Of a stretch of 64,000 nucleotides of DNA, positions 53,264 through 61,404 are shown piece by piece (position 1 is the first letter of the stretch; every line of letters starts with the position of its first letter). Under the pieces are notes generated by a model. The model ran no database searches. It saw nothing but the letters and a program-made list of their open reading frames with translations, and was not told the DNA's origin. Source of the stretch: Verrucomicrobiia bacterium (GTDB taxonomy: Bacteria; Verrucomicrobiota; Verrucomicrobiia; Limisphaerales; DASXHY01); assembly GCA_035629175.1 (NCBI GenBank), contig DASPIL010000021.1, positions 1-64,000 of the forward strand, read 5' to 3'. The translations under genes and the position numbers were made by a program.

Positions 53264-53992
53264 TTACTTCAGCGCCTCCTTCCCGAAGCCAAAGAGGATG
53301 GCCGCGGGAATTGAGATGTAACCGAGAAAAATCAGGACTGCGAGAATGCGCGCCCCTTTGTCCAGGCAAGGTCCGTAAACCTTGTTCTTCCAGCCGAGCG
53401 ATTGAAACATCGCGCTCGCACCGTGACTCAGGTGAACACACAGCAGACCAACGCCCAGTGCGTAAAAGAGCGACACCCAGACGTTGCTGAAGCCGATGAT
53501 CATCATTCGGTAGACATCATGCCGATGCAGGTCGACTGTCCCGCGGATCGGTTCGGCAAACGATGGGTCGTGGAAATCAACACCTGTGAAGTTAACCGCC
53601 TTCACGCGCACGGTGTAATGCAGCAGGTGATAGATGATGAAAACGAAGACGATCAATCCGCTCATCATCATCGTCCGCGACGCGAAGGTGGACCCAACGG
53701 GTTTGTATTCGCGATAGCCCACGGGACGTGCCGCCATGTTCTGCGTGGTGAGCGTGACTGCAGACCAGATGTGCAGACCGATCATCGCGAGCAGGCCACC
53801 GCGTACGAGCCAGAGCCCCTCACCCAGGTTCTGCAGGAAGTGTCCGTAGCGGTTGATGGCTTCAGGTCCCAGGAAGATCTGCAAATTGCCGATCAGGTGA
53901 CCGATGACAAACAAGAACAGACCACAGCCCGTGACAGCCATGATGTACTTCTTGCCCAAGGAGGTTCCGAAGATGTTGTTGATGACTTTCAT
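53264..53992 (-). CDS. sdhC: Succinate dehydrogenase/fumarate reductase cytochrome b subunit
   Basis: A 242-residue membrane anchor with about five hydrophobic segments, the single-subunit type that carries two hemes in related complexes (B type). Candidate heme ligands are His residues in [46 protein letters not shown] and [14 protein letters not shown]. It heads the sdhC-sdhA-sdhB operon. A possible promoter, TTGACG-18-TAGATT, lies about 35 bases upstream of the start. Confidence 0.93.
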   Translation of the reverse strand: MKVINNIFGTSLGKKYIMAVTGCGLFLFVIGHLIGNLQIFLGPEAINRYGHFLQNLGEGLWLVRGGLLAMIGLHIWSAVTLTTQNMAARPVGYREYKPVGSTFASRTMMMSGLIVFVFIIYHLLHYTVRVKAVNFTGVDFHDPSFAEPIRGTVDLHRHDVYRMMIIGFSNVWVSLFYALGVGLLCVHLSHGASAMFQSLGWKNKVYGPCLDKGARILAVLIFLGYISIPAAILFGFGKEALK

Positions 53993-54026
53993 TTAGCTGG
54001 CTCCCGACCAGGGGAAACGCGAAGGC

Positions 54027-54056
54027 AATCTACGTATCATTTGCGCGCACCGTCAA
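54027..54056 (-). promoter_or_regulatory. Candidate sigma70-type promoter of the sdhCAB operon
   Basis: Read on the minus strand, TTGACG (54051-54056) is followed by an 18-base spacer and TAGATT (54027-54032). This matches 5 of 6 and 4 of 6 consensus positions. Transcription would start about 27 bases before the sdhC start codon, which is preceded by GGGAG. Not tested. Confidence 0.45.
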
Positions 54057-54106
54057 TGTTGCAGTATTAGCTATAAGGATTTCCCGTTCGCAGCATTCAA
54101 ATCCAC

Positions 54107-54781
54107 TTATGCACATTCAATTCGGCGCACCAGGCTGAGGAGGTTCGGGACTGTCATCTCAGTTTCAACGTCTTGCCCGCGATCGAGCAGCACTGCCTGG
54201 AATCTTGCGTTGCGCGCGCCGTGCACATCCATTTCCAGACTGTCACCGACGTGAAGAATTGCCGCGGGGTCGACTTTGAGAACCGAAGCAGCCCGATCAA
54301 AAATGACACGGGACGGTTTGGGTGCGCCCACTTCGCACGAAATGAATTGCGACTCGAAATACTGCGCGAGTCCCACGCGATCGAGGAGGAGTCTCAGCCG
54401 TTCGTCCCAATTGGAAATGACTGCAAGCTTCACGCGCTGGGATGCCACGGCGTCCAACGCAGGCTTTACGTCGTCGAACACCTTCCAAACATCGGGTTCC
54501 GTGAAGCGTTCGTACAGGTCCGCGAAGAATGGCACTGAGCCGCCGGGAAATTGAAACGTCTCTTGAACCAGCTCCTCCCATCCGCGCCGCGTGTAATCGA
54601 ACATGGCGCACGCACGCCACGCCTTTCCAAATCTCTCGTTCAAGAGCTGCGGGGAAGGGGGAACAAACCCGTTTCGCAGGGCGACTTCGGCATACACGTG
54701 ACCGACTGATGGCCACGGGGAAATCAGTGTCCCGCCAACATCGAACGTGATCGCTTGAATTTTCGAGGAGGATTTGGCCAT
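54107..54781 (-). CDS. HAD-superfamily phosphatase (HDHD3/haloacid dehalogenase-like)
   Basis: About 224 residues from the Met at 54781, directly preceded by GAAGG; the frame extends to 54808 inside the folC coding end. HAD motifs: ITFDVGGTLISPW (I; the second Asp of the classic DxD is replaced by Gly, as in haloacid dehalogenase-type and HDHD3 proteins), LAVISNWDERL (II), a Lys in GAPKPSRVIF (III) and ILHVGDSLEMDVHGARNA (IV). The substrate is unknown. It lies just 4 bases after the folC stop. Confidence 0.87.
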   Translation of the reverse strand: MAKSSSKIQAITFDVGGTLISPWPSVGHVYAEVALRNGFVPPSPQLLNERFGKAWRACAMFDYTRRGWEELVQETFQFPGGSVPFFADLYERFTEPDVWKVFDDVKPALDAVASQRVKLAVISNWDERLRLLLDRVGLAQYFESQFISCEVGAPKPSRVIFDRAASVLKVDPAAILHVGDSLEMDVHGARNARFQAVLLDRGQDVETEMTVPNLLSLVRRIECA

Positions 54782-54785
54782 GCCT

Positions 54786-56081
54786 TCAGCGCCTGCCTGC
54801 CCATTCATTCAAGTGCCGTTCATCTCCTGCATCGGGCGGCGCAAGTCCCAGCAACTGGATCGCTTCGCCCACCAGGTAGAGCGATCCCGTGATCACCACA
54901 GTTTGGGGGGTTGCAGCGGGACGGATCGCTTCAGCCAGTGTGCTGCAAGCAATCACCTCCGCTGACGGATTCGATTGCACGCAGGCCTCGACAAGCTGCG
55001 CAGGCATCGCAGTCCGTTCATTCTGAACAGGCACCAACAAAATGCGTGGGGCCAGCGGGCTGAGTGCATGGCAGATTGCGGAGTAATCCTTGTCCAGCAG
55101 GATCCCCAGGATGAGCGTGCGTTGTTGGGATGCCTCCCGGCCCAAAGCACCTGCCAGCGCCTCAGCTCCCGCGATGTTGTGAGCACCATCCAGCAGGAAG
55201 CGCTGACCGTTTGCGGCGGTGAAACTCTGCATGCGTCCAGGCCAATGAACCGTCCCAAGCCCCGTCCGGATTGAGGATTCAGGAACGGGAAGGATTCCCT
55301 GCAAGGTTTCAATTGTCGCGATAGCTGTCGCCGCATTCCGACGCTGGTGAGCGCCCGACAGCGGTAATGGGACCTTCTCCAGTGACGGAAACATCGCTTC
55401 AAAGGGCTCAGCCTTGTGAACAGCAGAGCCGCACGCCTGCGCCGTGTCGACGATGACCTGGAGCGGCTCGTCTCCAGTTTCCCCCGTGATTACTGGCACG
55501 CCGGGTTTAATGATTCCGGCCTTTTCCGCAGCGATCTCGCGCAACGTGTTCCCGAGCCACTTCTGATGATCGAACTGGACGTTCGTAATGATGCTTGCCA
55601 GCGGTGTGACCATGTTTGTGGCGTCCAACCTCCCGCCGAGTCCCGTCTCCCAAATCACGACATCGCAATGCTGCTCCGTGAAGTAAACCAGCGCCATGAC
55701 TGTGAGGGCTTCGAAAAACGTCGGGTGATTCTCTTGAGGAAATTGCTCCAGAAAGGGGCGGAGTTGGTTCACCAGGCGAATGACGTCATCGCGGGAAATC
55801 CACGTCCGGTCCACTTGCAAACGTTCACGGAATGAAACCAGGTGCGGCGAAGTGAACAATCCGGTTCGGTATCCCGCGGTTCGGTAGATGCTCTCGAGCA
55901 TCGCACAGGTGGAACCCTTGCCATTCGTTCCGGCAACGTGGAGGAATCGAAGGTGCCGCCCAGGATTCCCCATCCTTCCCGTCAATGCTCGGACATTCTC
56001 CAAACCGAGCTTCGCGCCGAACCAACGAAGATCGTAGAGATATGCGAGCGCCTCCGCATACTGGTTGATTTGCTGAGTCAT
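54786..56081 (-). CDS. folC: Folylpolyglutamate synthase/dihydrofolate synthase
   Basis: About 431 residues from the Met at 56081; the frame extends to 56096. P-loop FLHVAGTNGKGSTCAML, ETGLGGRLDATN and LLDGAHNIAGAEAL are the signatures of the Mur-ligase-type FolC enzyme. It adds glutamate to dihydropteroate or folate. The HAD phosphatase gene follows on the same strand at 4 bases' distance, so the two form a short operon. Confidence 0.95.
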   Translation of the reverse strand: MTQQINQYAEALAYLYDLRWFGAKLGLENVRALTGRMGNPGRHLRFLHVAGTNGKGSTCAMLESIYRTAGYRTGLFTSPHLVSFRERLQVDRTWISRDDVIRLVNQLRPFLEQFPQENHPTFFEALTVMALVYFTEQHCDVVIWETGLGGRLDATNMVTPLASIITNVQFDHQKWLGNTLREIAAEKAGIIKPGVPVITGETGDEPLQVIVDTAQACGSAVHKAEPFEAMFPSLEKVPLPLSGAHQRRNAATAIATIETLQGILPVPESSIRTGLGTVHWPGRMQSFTAANGQRFLLDGAHNIAGAEALAGALGREASQQRTLILGILLDKDYSAICHALSPLAPRILLVPVQNERTAMPAQLVEACVQSNPSAEVIACSTLAEAIRPAATPQTVVITGSLYLVGEAIQLLGLAPPDAGDERHLNEWAGRR

Positions 56082-56245
56082 TCGAGCTGTTCGCAAAAGT
56101 TAGAACTGGCCCGGTCCAAAGCGAGAAGTTTCTGAACCGCTGCACTGCAGCCGAGAGAATCCAAACACACCGACCGGGACATTTCCAATGCTGCGCCACG
56201 ACGGCACACAAAAGCCAGCCAATCGCCGTCACAGATTGTGTCATT

Positions 56246-56274
56246 TTGTCTTATTACTTGTTGAGGTTTATACG
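56246..56274 (+). promoter_or_regulatory. Weak candidate promoter of the hsp20 pair
   Basis: TTGTCT (56246-56251), a 17-base spacer and TATACG (56269-56274) form a weak sigma70-type pair (4 of 6 positions each), about 97 bases before the first hsp20 start. No heat-shock element (CIRCE or a good sigma32 site) is visible. Confidence 0.3.
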
Positions 56275-56370
56275 TAAGTCGTTGATTTTCAATGGTCAAA
56301 ACTCCCGCACACTTGTGGCATAGGCAAAGCTAAAAGGATCGTGAAACAATCTGTGAAGAAAGGAATGAAT

Positions 56371-56838
56371 ATGAACGTAATACGATGGCAAAGACCTGTG
56401 CTGGCCAACTGGCCGAACCTGGATCGCTTGACCGGGCTGCGTGCTGAGTTGGATCGCTTCTTCGAAACCCCGCTTGCAGAGCTCGCTCGGAACTCACAGG
56501 TATTCAGCGGCTGGAGTCCAGCGCTGGATCTCTATGAGGACAGCGACAAGTTTACCGTCCACGTGGAGTTGCCCGGGATGAATAAGGAAGACATCGACAT
56601 CTCGCTGCATGGCGGCAGCCTCAGCATCTCCGGTGAACGGAAAGTGGAGGAGAAACACGAAAGCTCTGAAGCCTACCGATCCGAACGTTACGTCGGACGA
56701 TTCCAACGTTCCGTGCATCTGCCCGCGCCCGTTGCTGGAGATCGGGTCACCGCACAGTACAAGGACGGTGTGCTCACAGTGACATTGCCGAAGGCCGAAG
56801 AAGCCAAGGCGAAGCAGATCAGCGTGCAGGAAGGTTAA
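56371..56838 (+). CDS. Small heat-shock protein, Hsp20/alpha-crystallin family
   Basis: 155 residues, start at 56371 chosen because AAAGGA lies six bases upstream; in-frame starts at 56341 and 56365 are poorer. The alpha-crystallin domain spans about residues 45-145: SPALDLYEDSDKFTVHVELPGMNKEDIDISLHGGSLSISGERK and the terminal DGVLTVTLPKAEEAKAKQISV. The C-terminal I-x-V-like motif (QISV) is present. It holds unfolded proteins in soluble oligomers. A second hsp20 gene follows after 27 bases on the same strand. Confidence 0.94.
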   Translation: MNVIRWQRPVLANWPNLDRLTGLRAELDRFFETPLAELARNSQVFSGWSPALDLYEDSDKFTVHVELPGMNKEDIDISLHGGSLSISGERKVEEKHESSEAYRSERYVGRFQRSVHLPAPVAGDRVTAQYKDGVLTVTLPKAEEAKAKQISVQEG

Positions 56839-56865
56839 CACAAATTCGGAGACGAAAGGAAAAGC

Positions 56866-57243
56866 ATGAAAAGCGTTACTGAAGATCGCACAACAAACGG
56901 CACGACGTCGCGCAGCAATGGCTTCATCGGACCTGCTGTGGACGTTTACGAAACTGAGGACGGTTACGTTCTCACGGCTGAGATGCCCGGCGTGAACAAA
57001 GATGGGCTCGAAGTGACCCTCGAGGGAACTGAGATCACGATTATCGGCCGCCGCAATCAACTCGAGCGAACAGGCGAATCGTTGATCCAGGAGAGACTGA
57101 ATGCGGACTACCGCCGCGTGTTCGAACTGGATCCCGCGATCGATACCGCACGGATCAGCGCGCGGGTGGATAAGGGGATTCTGACGCTGACCCTGCCGAA
57201 ATCGGAGAAGGTTAAACCGAGGAAGATCAAGGTTAAGGAGTAA
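56866..57243 (+). CDS. Small heat-shock protein, Hsp20/alpha-crystallin family (second copy)
   Basis: 125 residues with a good ribosome binding site (AAAGGA, eight bases before ATG). The alpha-crystallin domain is complete: GPAVDVYETEDGYVLTAEMPGVNKDGLEVTLEGTEITIIGRRN and ARVDKGILTLTLPKSEKVKPRKIKV. It is shorter than its neighbour, with almost no N-terminal arm, so the two may form mixed oligomers. A strong terminator follows 51 bases downstream of the stop. Confidence 0.94.
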   Translation: MKSVTEDRTTNGTTSRSNGFIGPAVDVYETEDGYVLTAEMPGVNKDGLEVTLEGTEITIIGRRNQLERTGESLIQERLNADYRRVFELDPAIDTARISARVDKGILTLTLPKSEKVKPRKIKVKE

Positions 57244-57294
57244 TCAAGCGAACCTCCGGTTCTGCCCGGCGTTTCGAGGCAGAAGAATAACGAG

Positions 57295-57335
57295 ACATCC
57301 TCCCGAACAATTCGGGGGGATGTTCTTTTTACGAA
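57295..57335 (+). terminator. Rho-independent terminator after the hsp20 pair
   Basis: A 13-bp stem ACATCCTCCCGAA / TTCGGGGGGATGT (one T-G wobble) with a 3-base loop is followed by TCTTTTT. It ends the hsp20 transcript and lies at the end of the small convergent zinc-ribbon gene as well. Confidence 0.9.
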
Positions 57336-57529
57336 GCGTTGACCGGCGTTTCAGACGATTGCACAGCAGGGGGCACCTCAACCATCATGCGCGCTGCGTC
57401 GGATACAATATCCTCCATCATGCCATCCCCCAGCCTCGAACACGACGCGCAAACATTGGGGTCACGTGACATAGCGCCACCACCATTTGACATGGTTTCT
57501 CCGCAGCAGATACAGACAGTTGATTTCAC
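57329..57529 (-). CDS. Small zinc-ribbon-like protein, hypothetical
   Basis: About 66 residues from GTG at 57529, with GGAGG eleven bases upstream. A TTG start at 57571 would give 80 residues. Cysteines VCICCGETM and NVCASCSRL make a four-Cys knuckle spaced as in small zinc ribbons, followed by an acidic helix (GMMEDIVSDAARMMVEV). No named family is recognised. It converges on the second hsp20 gene and shares its terminator hairpin. tRNA-Tyr and its promoter lie upstream on the same strand, so it might be expressed from the same transcript. Confidence 0.5.
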   Translation of the reverse strand: MKSTVCICCGETMSNGGGAMSRDPNVCASCSRLGDGMMEDIVSDAARMMVEVPPAVQSSETPVNAS

Positions 57530-57666
57530 CTGCCATGATTCCTCCGTCAACTCTGGAAATTTGCAATGCAAAGATGCTCACAAAGTGGGTAGGTAAAACC
57601 CGCAGTGGTCCGTATGTTTTCGTGGCGGACGGGAGCGGATAGGCAGAGAAATCGATGACTCGAAGG

Positions 57667-57752
57667 TGGTGGTAGGTGATGGATTCGAACCATCGAAGGC
57701 GTAAGCCAGCAGATTTACAGTCTGCCCCCGTTGGCCACTTGGGTAACCTACC
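57667..57752 (-). tRNA. tRNA-Tyr (anticodon GUA)
   Basis: An 86-base class II tRNA on the minus strand. Acceptor GGTAGGT pairs with ACCTACC, the anticodon stem GCAGA/TCTGC encloses CTGTAAA with anticodon GTA, a long variable arm (about TGGCTTACGCCTTC) follows, and the T stem GATGG/CCATC encloses TTCGAAT. The CCA end is encoded. Confidence 0.96.
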
Positions 57753-57768
57753 GTCGCAAAGGGCGCAC

Positions 57769-57797
57769 ATTAAGCCACGTGGTCATGGCCTTGTCAA
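57769..57797 (-). promoter_or_regulatory. Promoter of tRNA-Tyr
   Basis: Read on the minus strand, a perfect -35 box TTGACA (57792-57797), a 17-base spacer and CTTAAT (57769-57774) stand 16 bases before the tRNA start. The -35 box overlaps a TTGTCA on the plus strand that may serve ffh. Confidence 0.7.
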
Positions 57798-57825
57798 CCT
57801 AGTCTCAGTAACCTAGCTTACGCAA

Positions 57826-59172
57826 ATGTTCGACTCGCTCAGCAGCAAACTTCAGAACGCTTTTCGCAATCTGCGAGGGCTCGGAAAAATTTCCGAGGAG
57901 AACGTGTCCGATGCGCTGCGCGAAGTCCGCCTCGCACTGCTCGAAGCCGACGTCAATTTCAAAGTCGCGCGCGATTTCATCGAACGGGTCAAAACCAAAT
58001 CCATCGGACAGGAGGTCGTCCAGAGCATTCAACCCGGCCAGCAGATCGTCAAACTCATCAGTGATGAGCTCGTCGCCCTGCTTGGATCAGAGAATTCCGG
58101 GCTCGAACTAGGCGGGAATCCATCGTCGATTCTGATGGTCGGCCTGCATGGCTCAGGAAAAACAACTTCGAGCGGCAAGCTCGCGCGGCTCTTGCGCAAG
58201 CAGGGTCGCGCACCACTGCTCGTCGCCGCGGATGTGTATCGTCCTGCTGCGATGGACCAGCTCGAAACGTTGGGCAAACAAATCGATATCCCTGTGTTCG
58301 TGAAACGCGGCGAATCCGACGTTCTCAAGATTGCGCGGGAGGCATTCGATTTCGCCCGCGCGAACCAGCGGACGACGTTGATTTTCGATACGGCCGGGCG
58401 CCTGCAAATCGATGAACCGCTCGTGCAGGAACTCGTGCGATTGCGGGACCTGGTCAAGCCGCAGGAGATTCTCCTGGTCCTCGACGCTGCAACGGGTCAG
58501 GAAGCGGTAAATGTCGCCAGCCACTTTGACCAGGCGCTGAATATCACGGGTTCAATCCTCACGAAACTGGACGGCGACGCTCGTGGCGGCGCCGCCCTGA
58601 GCATGAAGGCGGTCACCGGCAAACCCATCAAGTTTGCGGGCATGGGCGAAAAACTTGAGGATTTCGAACCGTTCCATCCTGAACGCATGGCATCGCGGAT
58701 TCTTGGCATGGGCGATGTCGTCAGCCTTGTCGAAAAGGCAGCTGAAGCTGTTGACGCGGACGAGGCCAAGCGCCTTGAGGAGAAAATGCGCAAGGGCCAG
58801 TTCACACTGGAAGATTTTCTCGAGCAACTACGTCAGATGAAGAAGCTTGGATCGCTGGAGAGCATTGTCGGAATGCTGCCTGGCGGAGCCGAGGCGTTGA
58901 AGGACGCGGACCTCACAAAGTCTGAAAAGGAATTTCAGCAAATGGAGGCAATGATCTGCTCGATGACGTTCAAGGAGCGCCGCAATCCGCAAATCCTCAA
59001 TGCGAAGCGGCGCGTGCGCATCGCCAAGGGCAGTGGAACGACAGTCGCCCAGTTGAACCTGATGCTGAATAAATTCGGCCAGATGCAGCAAATGATGAAG
59101 AAAATGGGCAAGTTTCAGAAGATGATGTCGAAGATGGGCGGCGGCGGCTTGCCTGGGATGCTTCGGCGGTAA
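57826..59172 (+). CDS. ffh: Signal recognition particle protein Ffh (SRP54)
   Basis: A 448-residue GTPase that binds 4.5S RNA and signal peptides for co-translational targeting. N domain, then the G domain: GLHGSGKTTSSGKLARLL (P-loop), DVYRPAAMDQL, DTAGRL and TKLDGDARGGAAL. The M domain is rich in Met (QMQQMMKKMGKFQKMMSKM) and ends GGGGLPGMLRR. Full length. A TTGTCA-17-TAGCTT pair ends seven bases before the ATG, with no ribosome binding site between, so a leaderless message is possible. It diverges from tRNA-Tyr. Confidence 0.98.
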   Translation: MFDSLSSKLQNAFRNLRGLGKISEENVSDALREVRLALLEADVNFKVARDFIERVKTKSIGQEVVQSIQPGQQIVKLISDELVALLGSENSGLELGGNPSSILMVGLHGSGKTTSSGKLARLLRKQGRAPLLVAADVYRPAAMDQLETLGKQIDIPVFVKRGESDVLKIAREAFDFARANQRTTLIFDTAGRLQIDEPLVQELVRLRDLVKPQEILLVLDAATGQEAVNVASHFDQALNITGSILTKLDGDARGGAALSMKAVTGKPIKFAGMGEKLEDFEPFHPERMASRILGMGDVVSLVEKAAEAVDADEAKRLEEKMRKGQFTLEDFLEQLRQMKKLGSLESIVGMLPGGAEALKDADLTKSEKEFQQMEAMICSMTFKERRNPQILNAKRRVRIAKGSGTTVAQLNLMLNKFGQMQQMMKKMGKFQKMMSKMGGGGLPGMLRR

Positions 59173-59293
59173 TCTGGATCCTGCCAGCCTGTTCAGCAAC
59201 ACGTCGGGGATCAGGCGCTTGCAGATCCGAAATTCGCGGGAAATTCGGCTTGTTTTCCACAGGACAGGTGATACTTTTTCCGGCCTTTGATTT

Positions 59294-59536
59294 ATGAAAG
59301 CAGACATTCATCCAAAATATGTGGACGCGGAGATACGTTGCGCGTGTGGCAACGTAATCAAGACGCGCTCCACCAAGCCGACCGTCATTGTCGGTATTTG
59401 CAATAACTGCCATCCCTTCTATACCGGCCAGCAAAAGTTCGTCGATACCGCCGGTCGCGTGGACAAGTTCCAGCAGCGCGCTGCCAAAACCCAGGCGGCA
59501 CAGGAAGCCTTTGCTTCCAAGAAGAAGAAGAAATAG
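59294..59536 (+). CDS. rpmE: 50S ribosomal protein L31, zinc-binding type
   Basis: An 80-residue ribosomal protein. The zinc ligands are C-A-C-G and [10 protein letters not shown], so this is the Cys-containing form; the C-terminus is a Lys tail (ASKKKKK). KADIHPKY at the start and [17 protein letters not shown] in the middle are family signatures. A strong terminator follows. Confidence 0.97.
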   Translation: MKADIHPKYVDAEIRCACGNVIKTRSTKPTVIVGICNNCHPFYTGQQKFVDTAGRVDKFQQRAAKTQAAQEAFASKKKKK

Positions 59537-59550
59537 CGATTTTCAGAACA

Positions 59551-59594
59551 CCGCCCGCAACACCGTTTATCGGAGTTGCGGGCGGTCTCTTTTT
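59551..59594 (+). terminator. Rho-independent terminator after rpmE
   Basis: An 11-bp perfect stem CCGCCCGCAAC / GTTGCGGGCGG with a 13-base loop is followed by TCTCTTTTT. It lies 15 bases after the rpmE stop codon. Confidence 0.9.
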
Positions 59595-59704
59595 ATCTGC
59601 TCTTCGCCACTCGTGATTCCCGCTCGAGCTGTTCGTCCTCTTCGTGGCACGTTTTTGTGCTGGGATGAACCCGCGCTGTGACGACGATGCCAGGAACTCT
59701 GGAC

Positions 59705-60784
59705 ATGGATCTGATTCCCCACATTGATCGATTCGCCCGCCGCTTTGCAGAAGTCGAGGCGGCCTTGAGCGATCCGCGCCTTTTCGACAACCCGCAGCGC
59801 GCCCAGGAGCTTTCGCGCGAGTATGCGAACCTCAAGGAACTGGTCGCTGTGGGAACGCGCTTCAGGAAGGTCCTCGCCGACCTTGAAGACAATCGCGCCC
59901 TGCTTCGCGATGAGGCGTCCGATCCCGAGCTGGCGCAAATGGCCCGTGAGGAAATCGCACGGCTTGAGGAGGAACATCGCCGGCTCGCGCTCGAGCTGCA
60001 GAAAGGCATCGTTCCGCCGGATCCCACGGACTCGCGAAATACGATCGTCGAAATACGCGCCGGCGCCGGGGGCCAGGAGTCGGCCCTGTTCGCCGCCGAC
60101 CTGTATCGCATGTACACCCGCTACGCCGAAACCTGCGGATGGAAGGTCGAAGGCCTCGATTCCAGCGCGTCGGATTTGGGCGGCTTCAAGGAAGTCGTGT
60201 TCCAGGTCAATGGCAGCGACGTTTACAAGCGCTTGAAATACGAGAGCGGGGTGCATCGCGTTCAACGCGTTCCAGCGACTGAAGCACAGGGCCGGATTCA
60301 TACCAGCACATGCACGGTCGCGGTGCTGCCTGAGGCACAGGAGGTGGATATCGAGATCAAGCCTGATGATGTCGAAATCACGGTTTGCCGCGCGTCGGGC
60401 AAGGGTGGCCAGGGCGTAAACACGACGGATTCCGCCGTTCAGATTCAACACAAGCCGTCCGGGTTGATCGTGCGCTGCGCTGATGAGCGGTCCCAAATCA
60501 AGAACCGCGCCCGCGCAATGACCGTGCTGCGATCCCGTTTGCTTGAGCGCAAGATTGCCGAAGAGAACGCGAAATATGCGGCGCAACGCAAGGAACAGGT
60601 GGGGACTGGCGAACGGTCTGAAAAGATTCGCACGTACAACTTTCCGCAGAACCGCGTCACGGATCATCGCATCGAAGTCACGTTATACAATCTCGCGAAC
60701 GTGATCGAAGGCGACCTGAATCCCTTGCTGGATCCGTTGATGGCGCACGACCTCGAGCAAAAACTTGCCGCCCTGAATTTATGA
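59705..60784 (+). CDS. prfA: Peptide chain release factor 1
   Basis: About 359 residues from ATG at 59705, the start with AGGA nine bases upstream, giving the usual length (E. coli RF1 has 360). In-frame GTG at 59678 and ATG at 59687 are alternatives. GAGGQESALFAADLYRM carries the GGQ that triggers peptide release, and VQRVPATEAQGRIHTST carries the PAT tripeptide typical of RF1 (UAA/UAG). C-terminal NFPQNRVTDHRI is also typical. The stop overlaps the start of the HAD gene by 4 bases. Confidence 0.97.
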   Translation: MDLIPHIDRFARRFAEVEAALSDPRLFDNPQRAQELSREYANLKELVAVGTRFRKVLADLEDNRALLRDEASDPELAQMAREEIARLEEEHRRLALELQKGIVPPDPTDSRNTIVEIRAGAGGQESALFAADLYRMYTRYAETCGWKVEGLDSSASDLGGFKEVVFQVNGSDVYKRLKYESGVHRVQRVPATEAQGRIHTSTCTVAVLPEAQEVDIEIKPDDVEITVCRASGKGGQGVNTTDSAVQIQHKPSGLIVRCADERSQIKNRARAMTVLRSRLLERKIAEENAKYAAQRKEQVGTGERSEKIRTYNFPQNRVTDHRIEVTLYNLANVIEGDLNPLLDPLMAHDLEQKLAALNL

Positions 60785-61350
60785 TCAAAGGATTGATTTT
60801 TGATTGCGACGGAACGCTGGCCGACACAATGCCTCTGCATTGGCGCGCATGGCAGATCGTCTCCGCGCGCTACAAACTGCACTTTCCGGAGGAACGCTTT
60901 TACTCGCTGGGTGGCGTGCCTTCGCGCGACATCCTCAAGATGCTCGCGGAAGAGCAGGGCCTGACGCTCGACCACATCAAGGCTGCGCACGAAAAGGAGG
61001 AAGCCTATCTGCCGCTGATGGCCCAGGTGGAACCGATTCACGTGGTGGTGGATGTCGCACGCGAAAACTTTGGAAAGATTCCCATGGCCGTTGCCTCAGG
61101 CGGCACCCGCCAGATTATCCCGCAGGTTCTCGAACATCTCGGCATCCGCCACCTGTTCAACGCGGTCGTCACGAGCGAATGCGTGGTGAACCAAAAGCCT
61201 GCGCCCGACATTTTCCTTGAAGCCGCCCGCCGGATCGGGGTGGAACCGCGCCTCTGCCGCGCATATGAGGACACGGACCTCGGCTTGCAGGCAATCCGTT
61301 CCGCAGGGATGGAAGCCGTCGACGTTCGCACGCTGCTCGCAGCGCGGTAG
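60781..61350 (+). CDS. HAD-superfamily phosphatase, beta-phosphoglucomutase-like
   Basis: A 189-residue cytosolic enzyme whose ATG overlaps the prfA stop (ATGA), so it is translationally coupled. HAD motifs: IFDCDGTLADTMPLH (I), AVASGGTRQIIP (II), QKPAPDIFLEAA (III, Lys) and YEDTDLGLQAIRSAGM (IV). The cap domain is the short helical type of the beta-PGM/YqaB group. A sugar-phosphate phosphatase or mutase is likely; the exact substrate is not readable. Confidence 0.92.
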   Translation: MIKGLIFDCDGTLADTMPLHWRAWQIVSARYKLHFPEERFYSLGGVPSRDILKMLAEEQGLTLDHIKAAHEKEEAYLPLMAQVEPIHVVVDVARENFGKIPMAVASGGTRQIIPQVLEHLGIRHLFNAVVTSECVVNQKPAPDIFLEAARRIGVEPRLCRAYEDTDLGLQAIRSAGMEAVDVRTLLAAR

Positions 61351-61404
61351 GAACAGGCTGCGGCGGTTGCCCGAAGCAATGTGGGGCAGCGCGCGGACCG
61401 TGCG

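Noticed and set aside
56313-56330. Sigma54-type promoter before the hsp20 pair
   Set aside because: TGGCAT is present but the second element reads AAGC instead of TTGC, and no enhancer-binding regulator is near.
59567-60667. 366-residue minus-strand ORF antisense to prfA
   Set aside because: Shadow of prfA; no motifs of its own.
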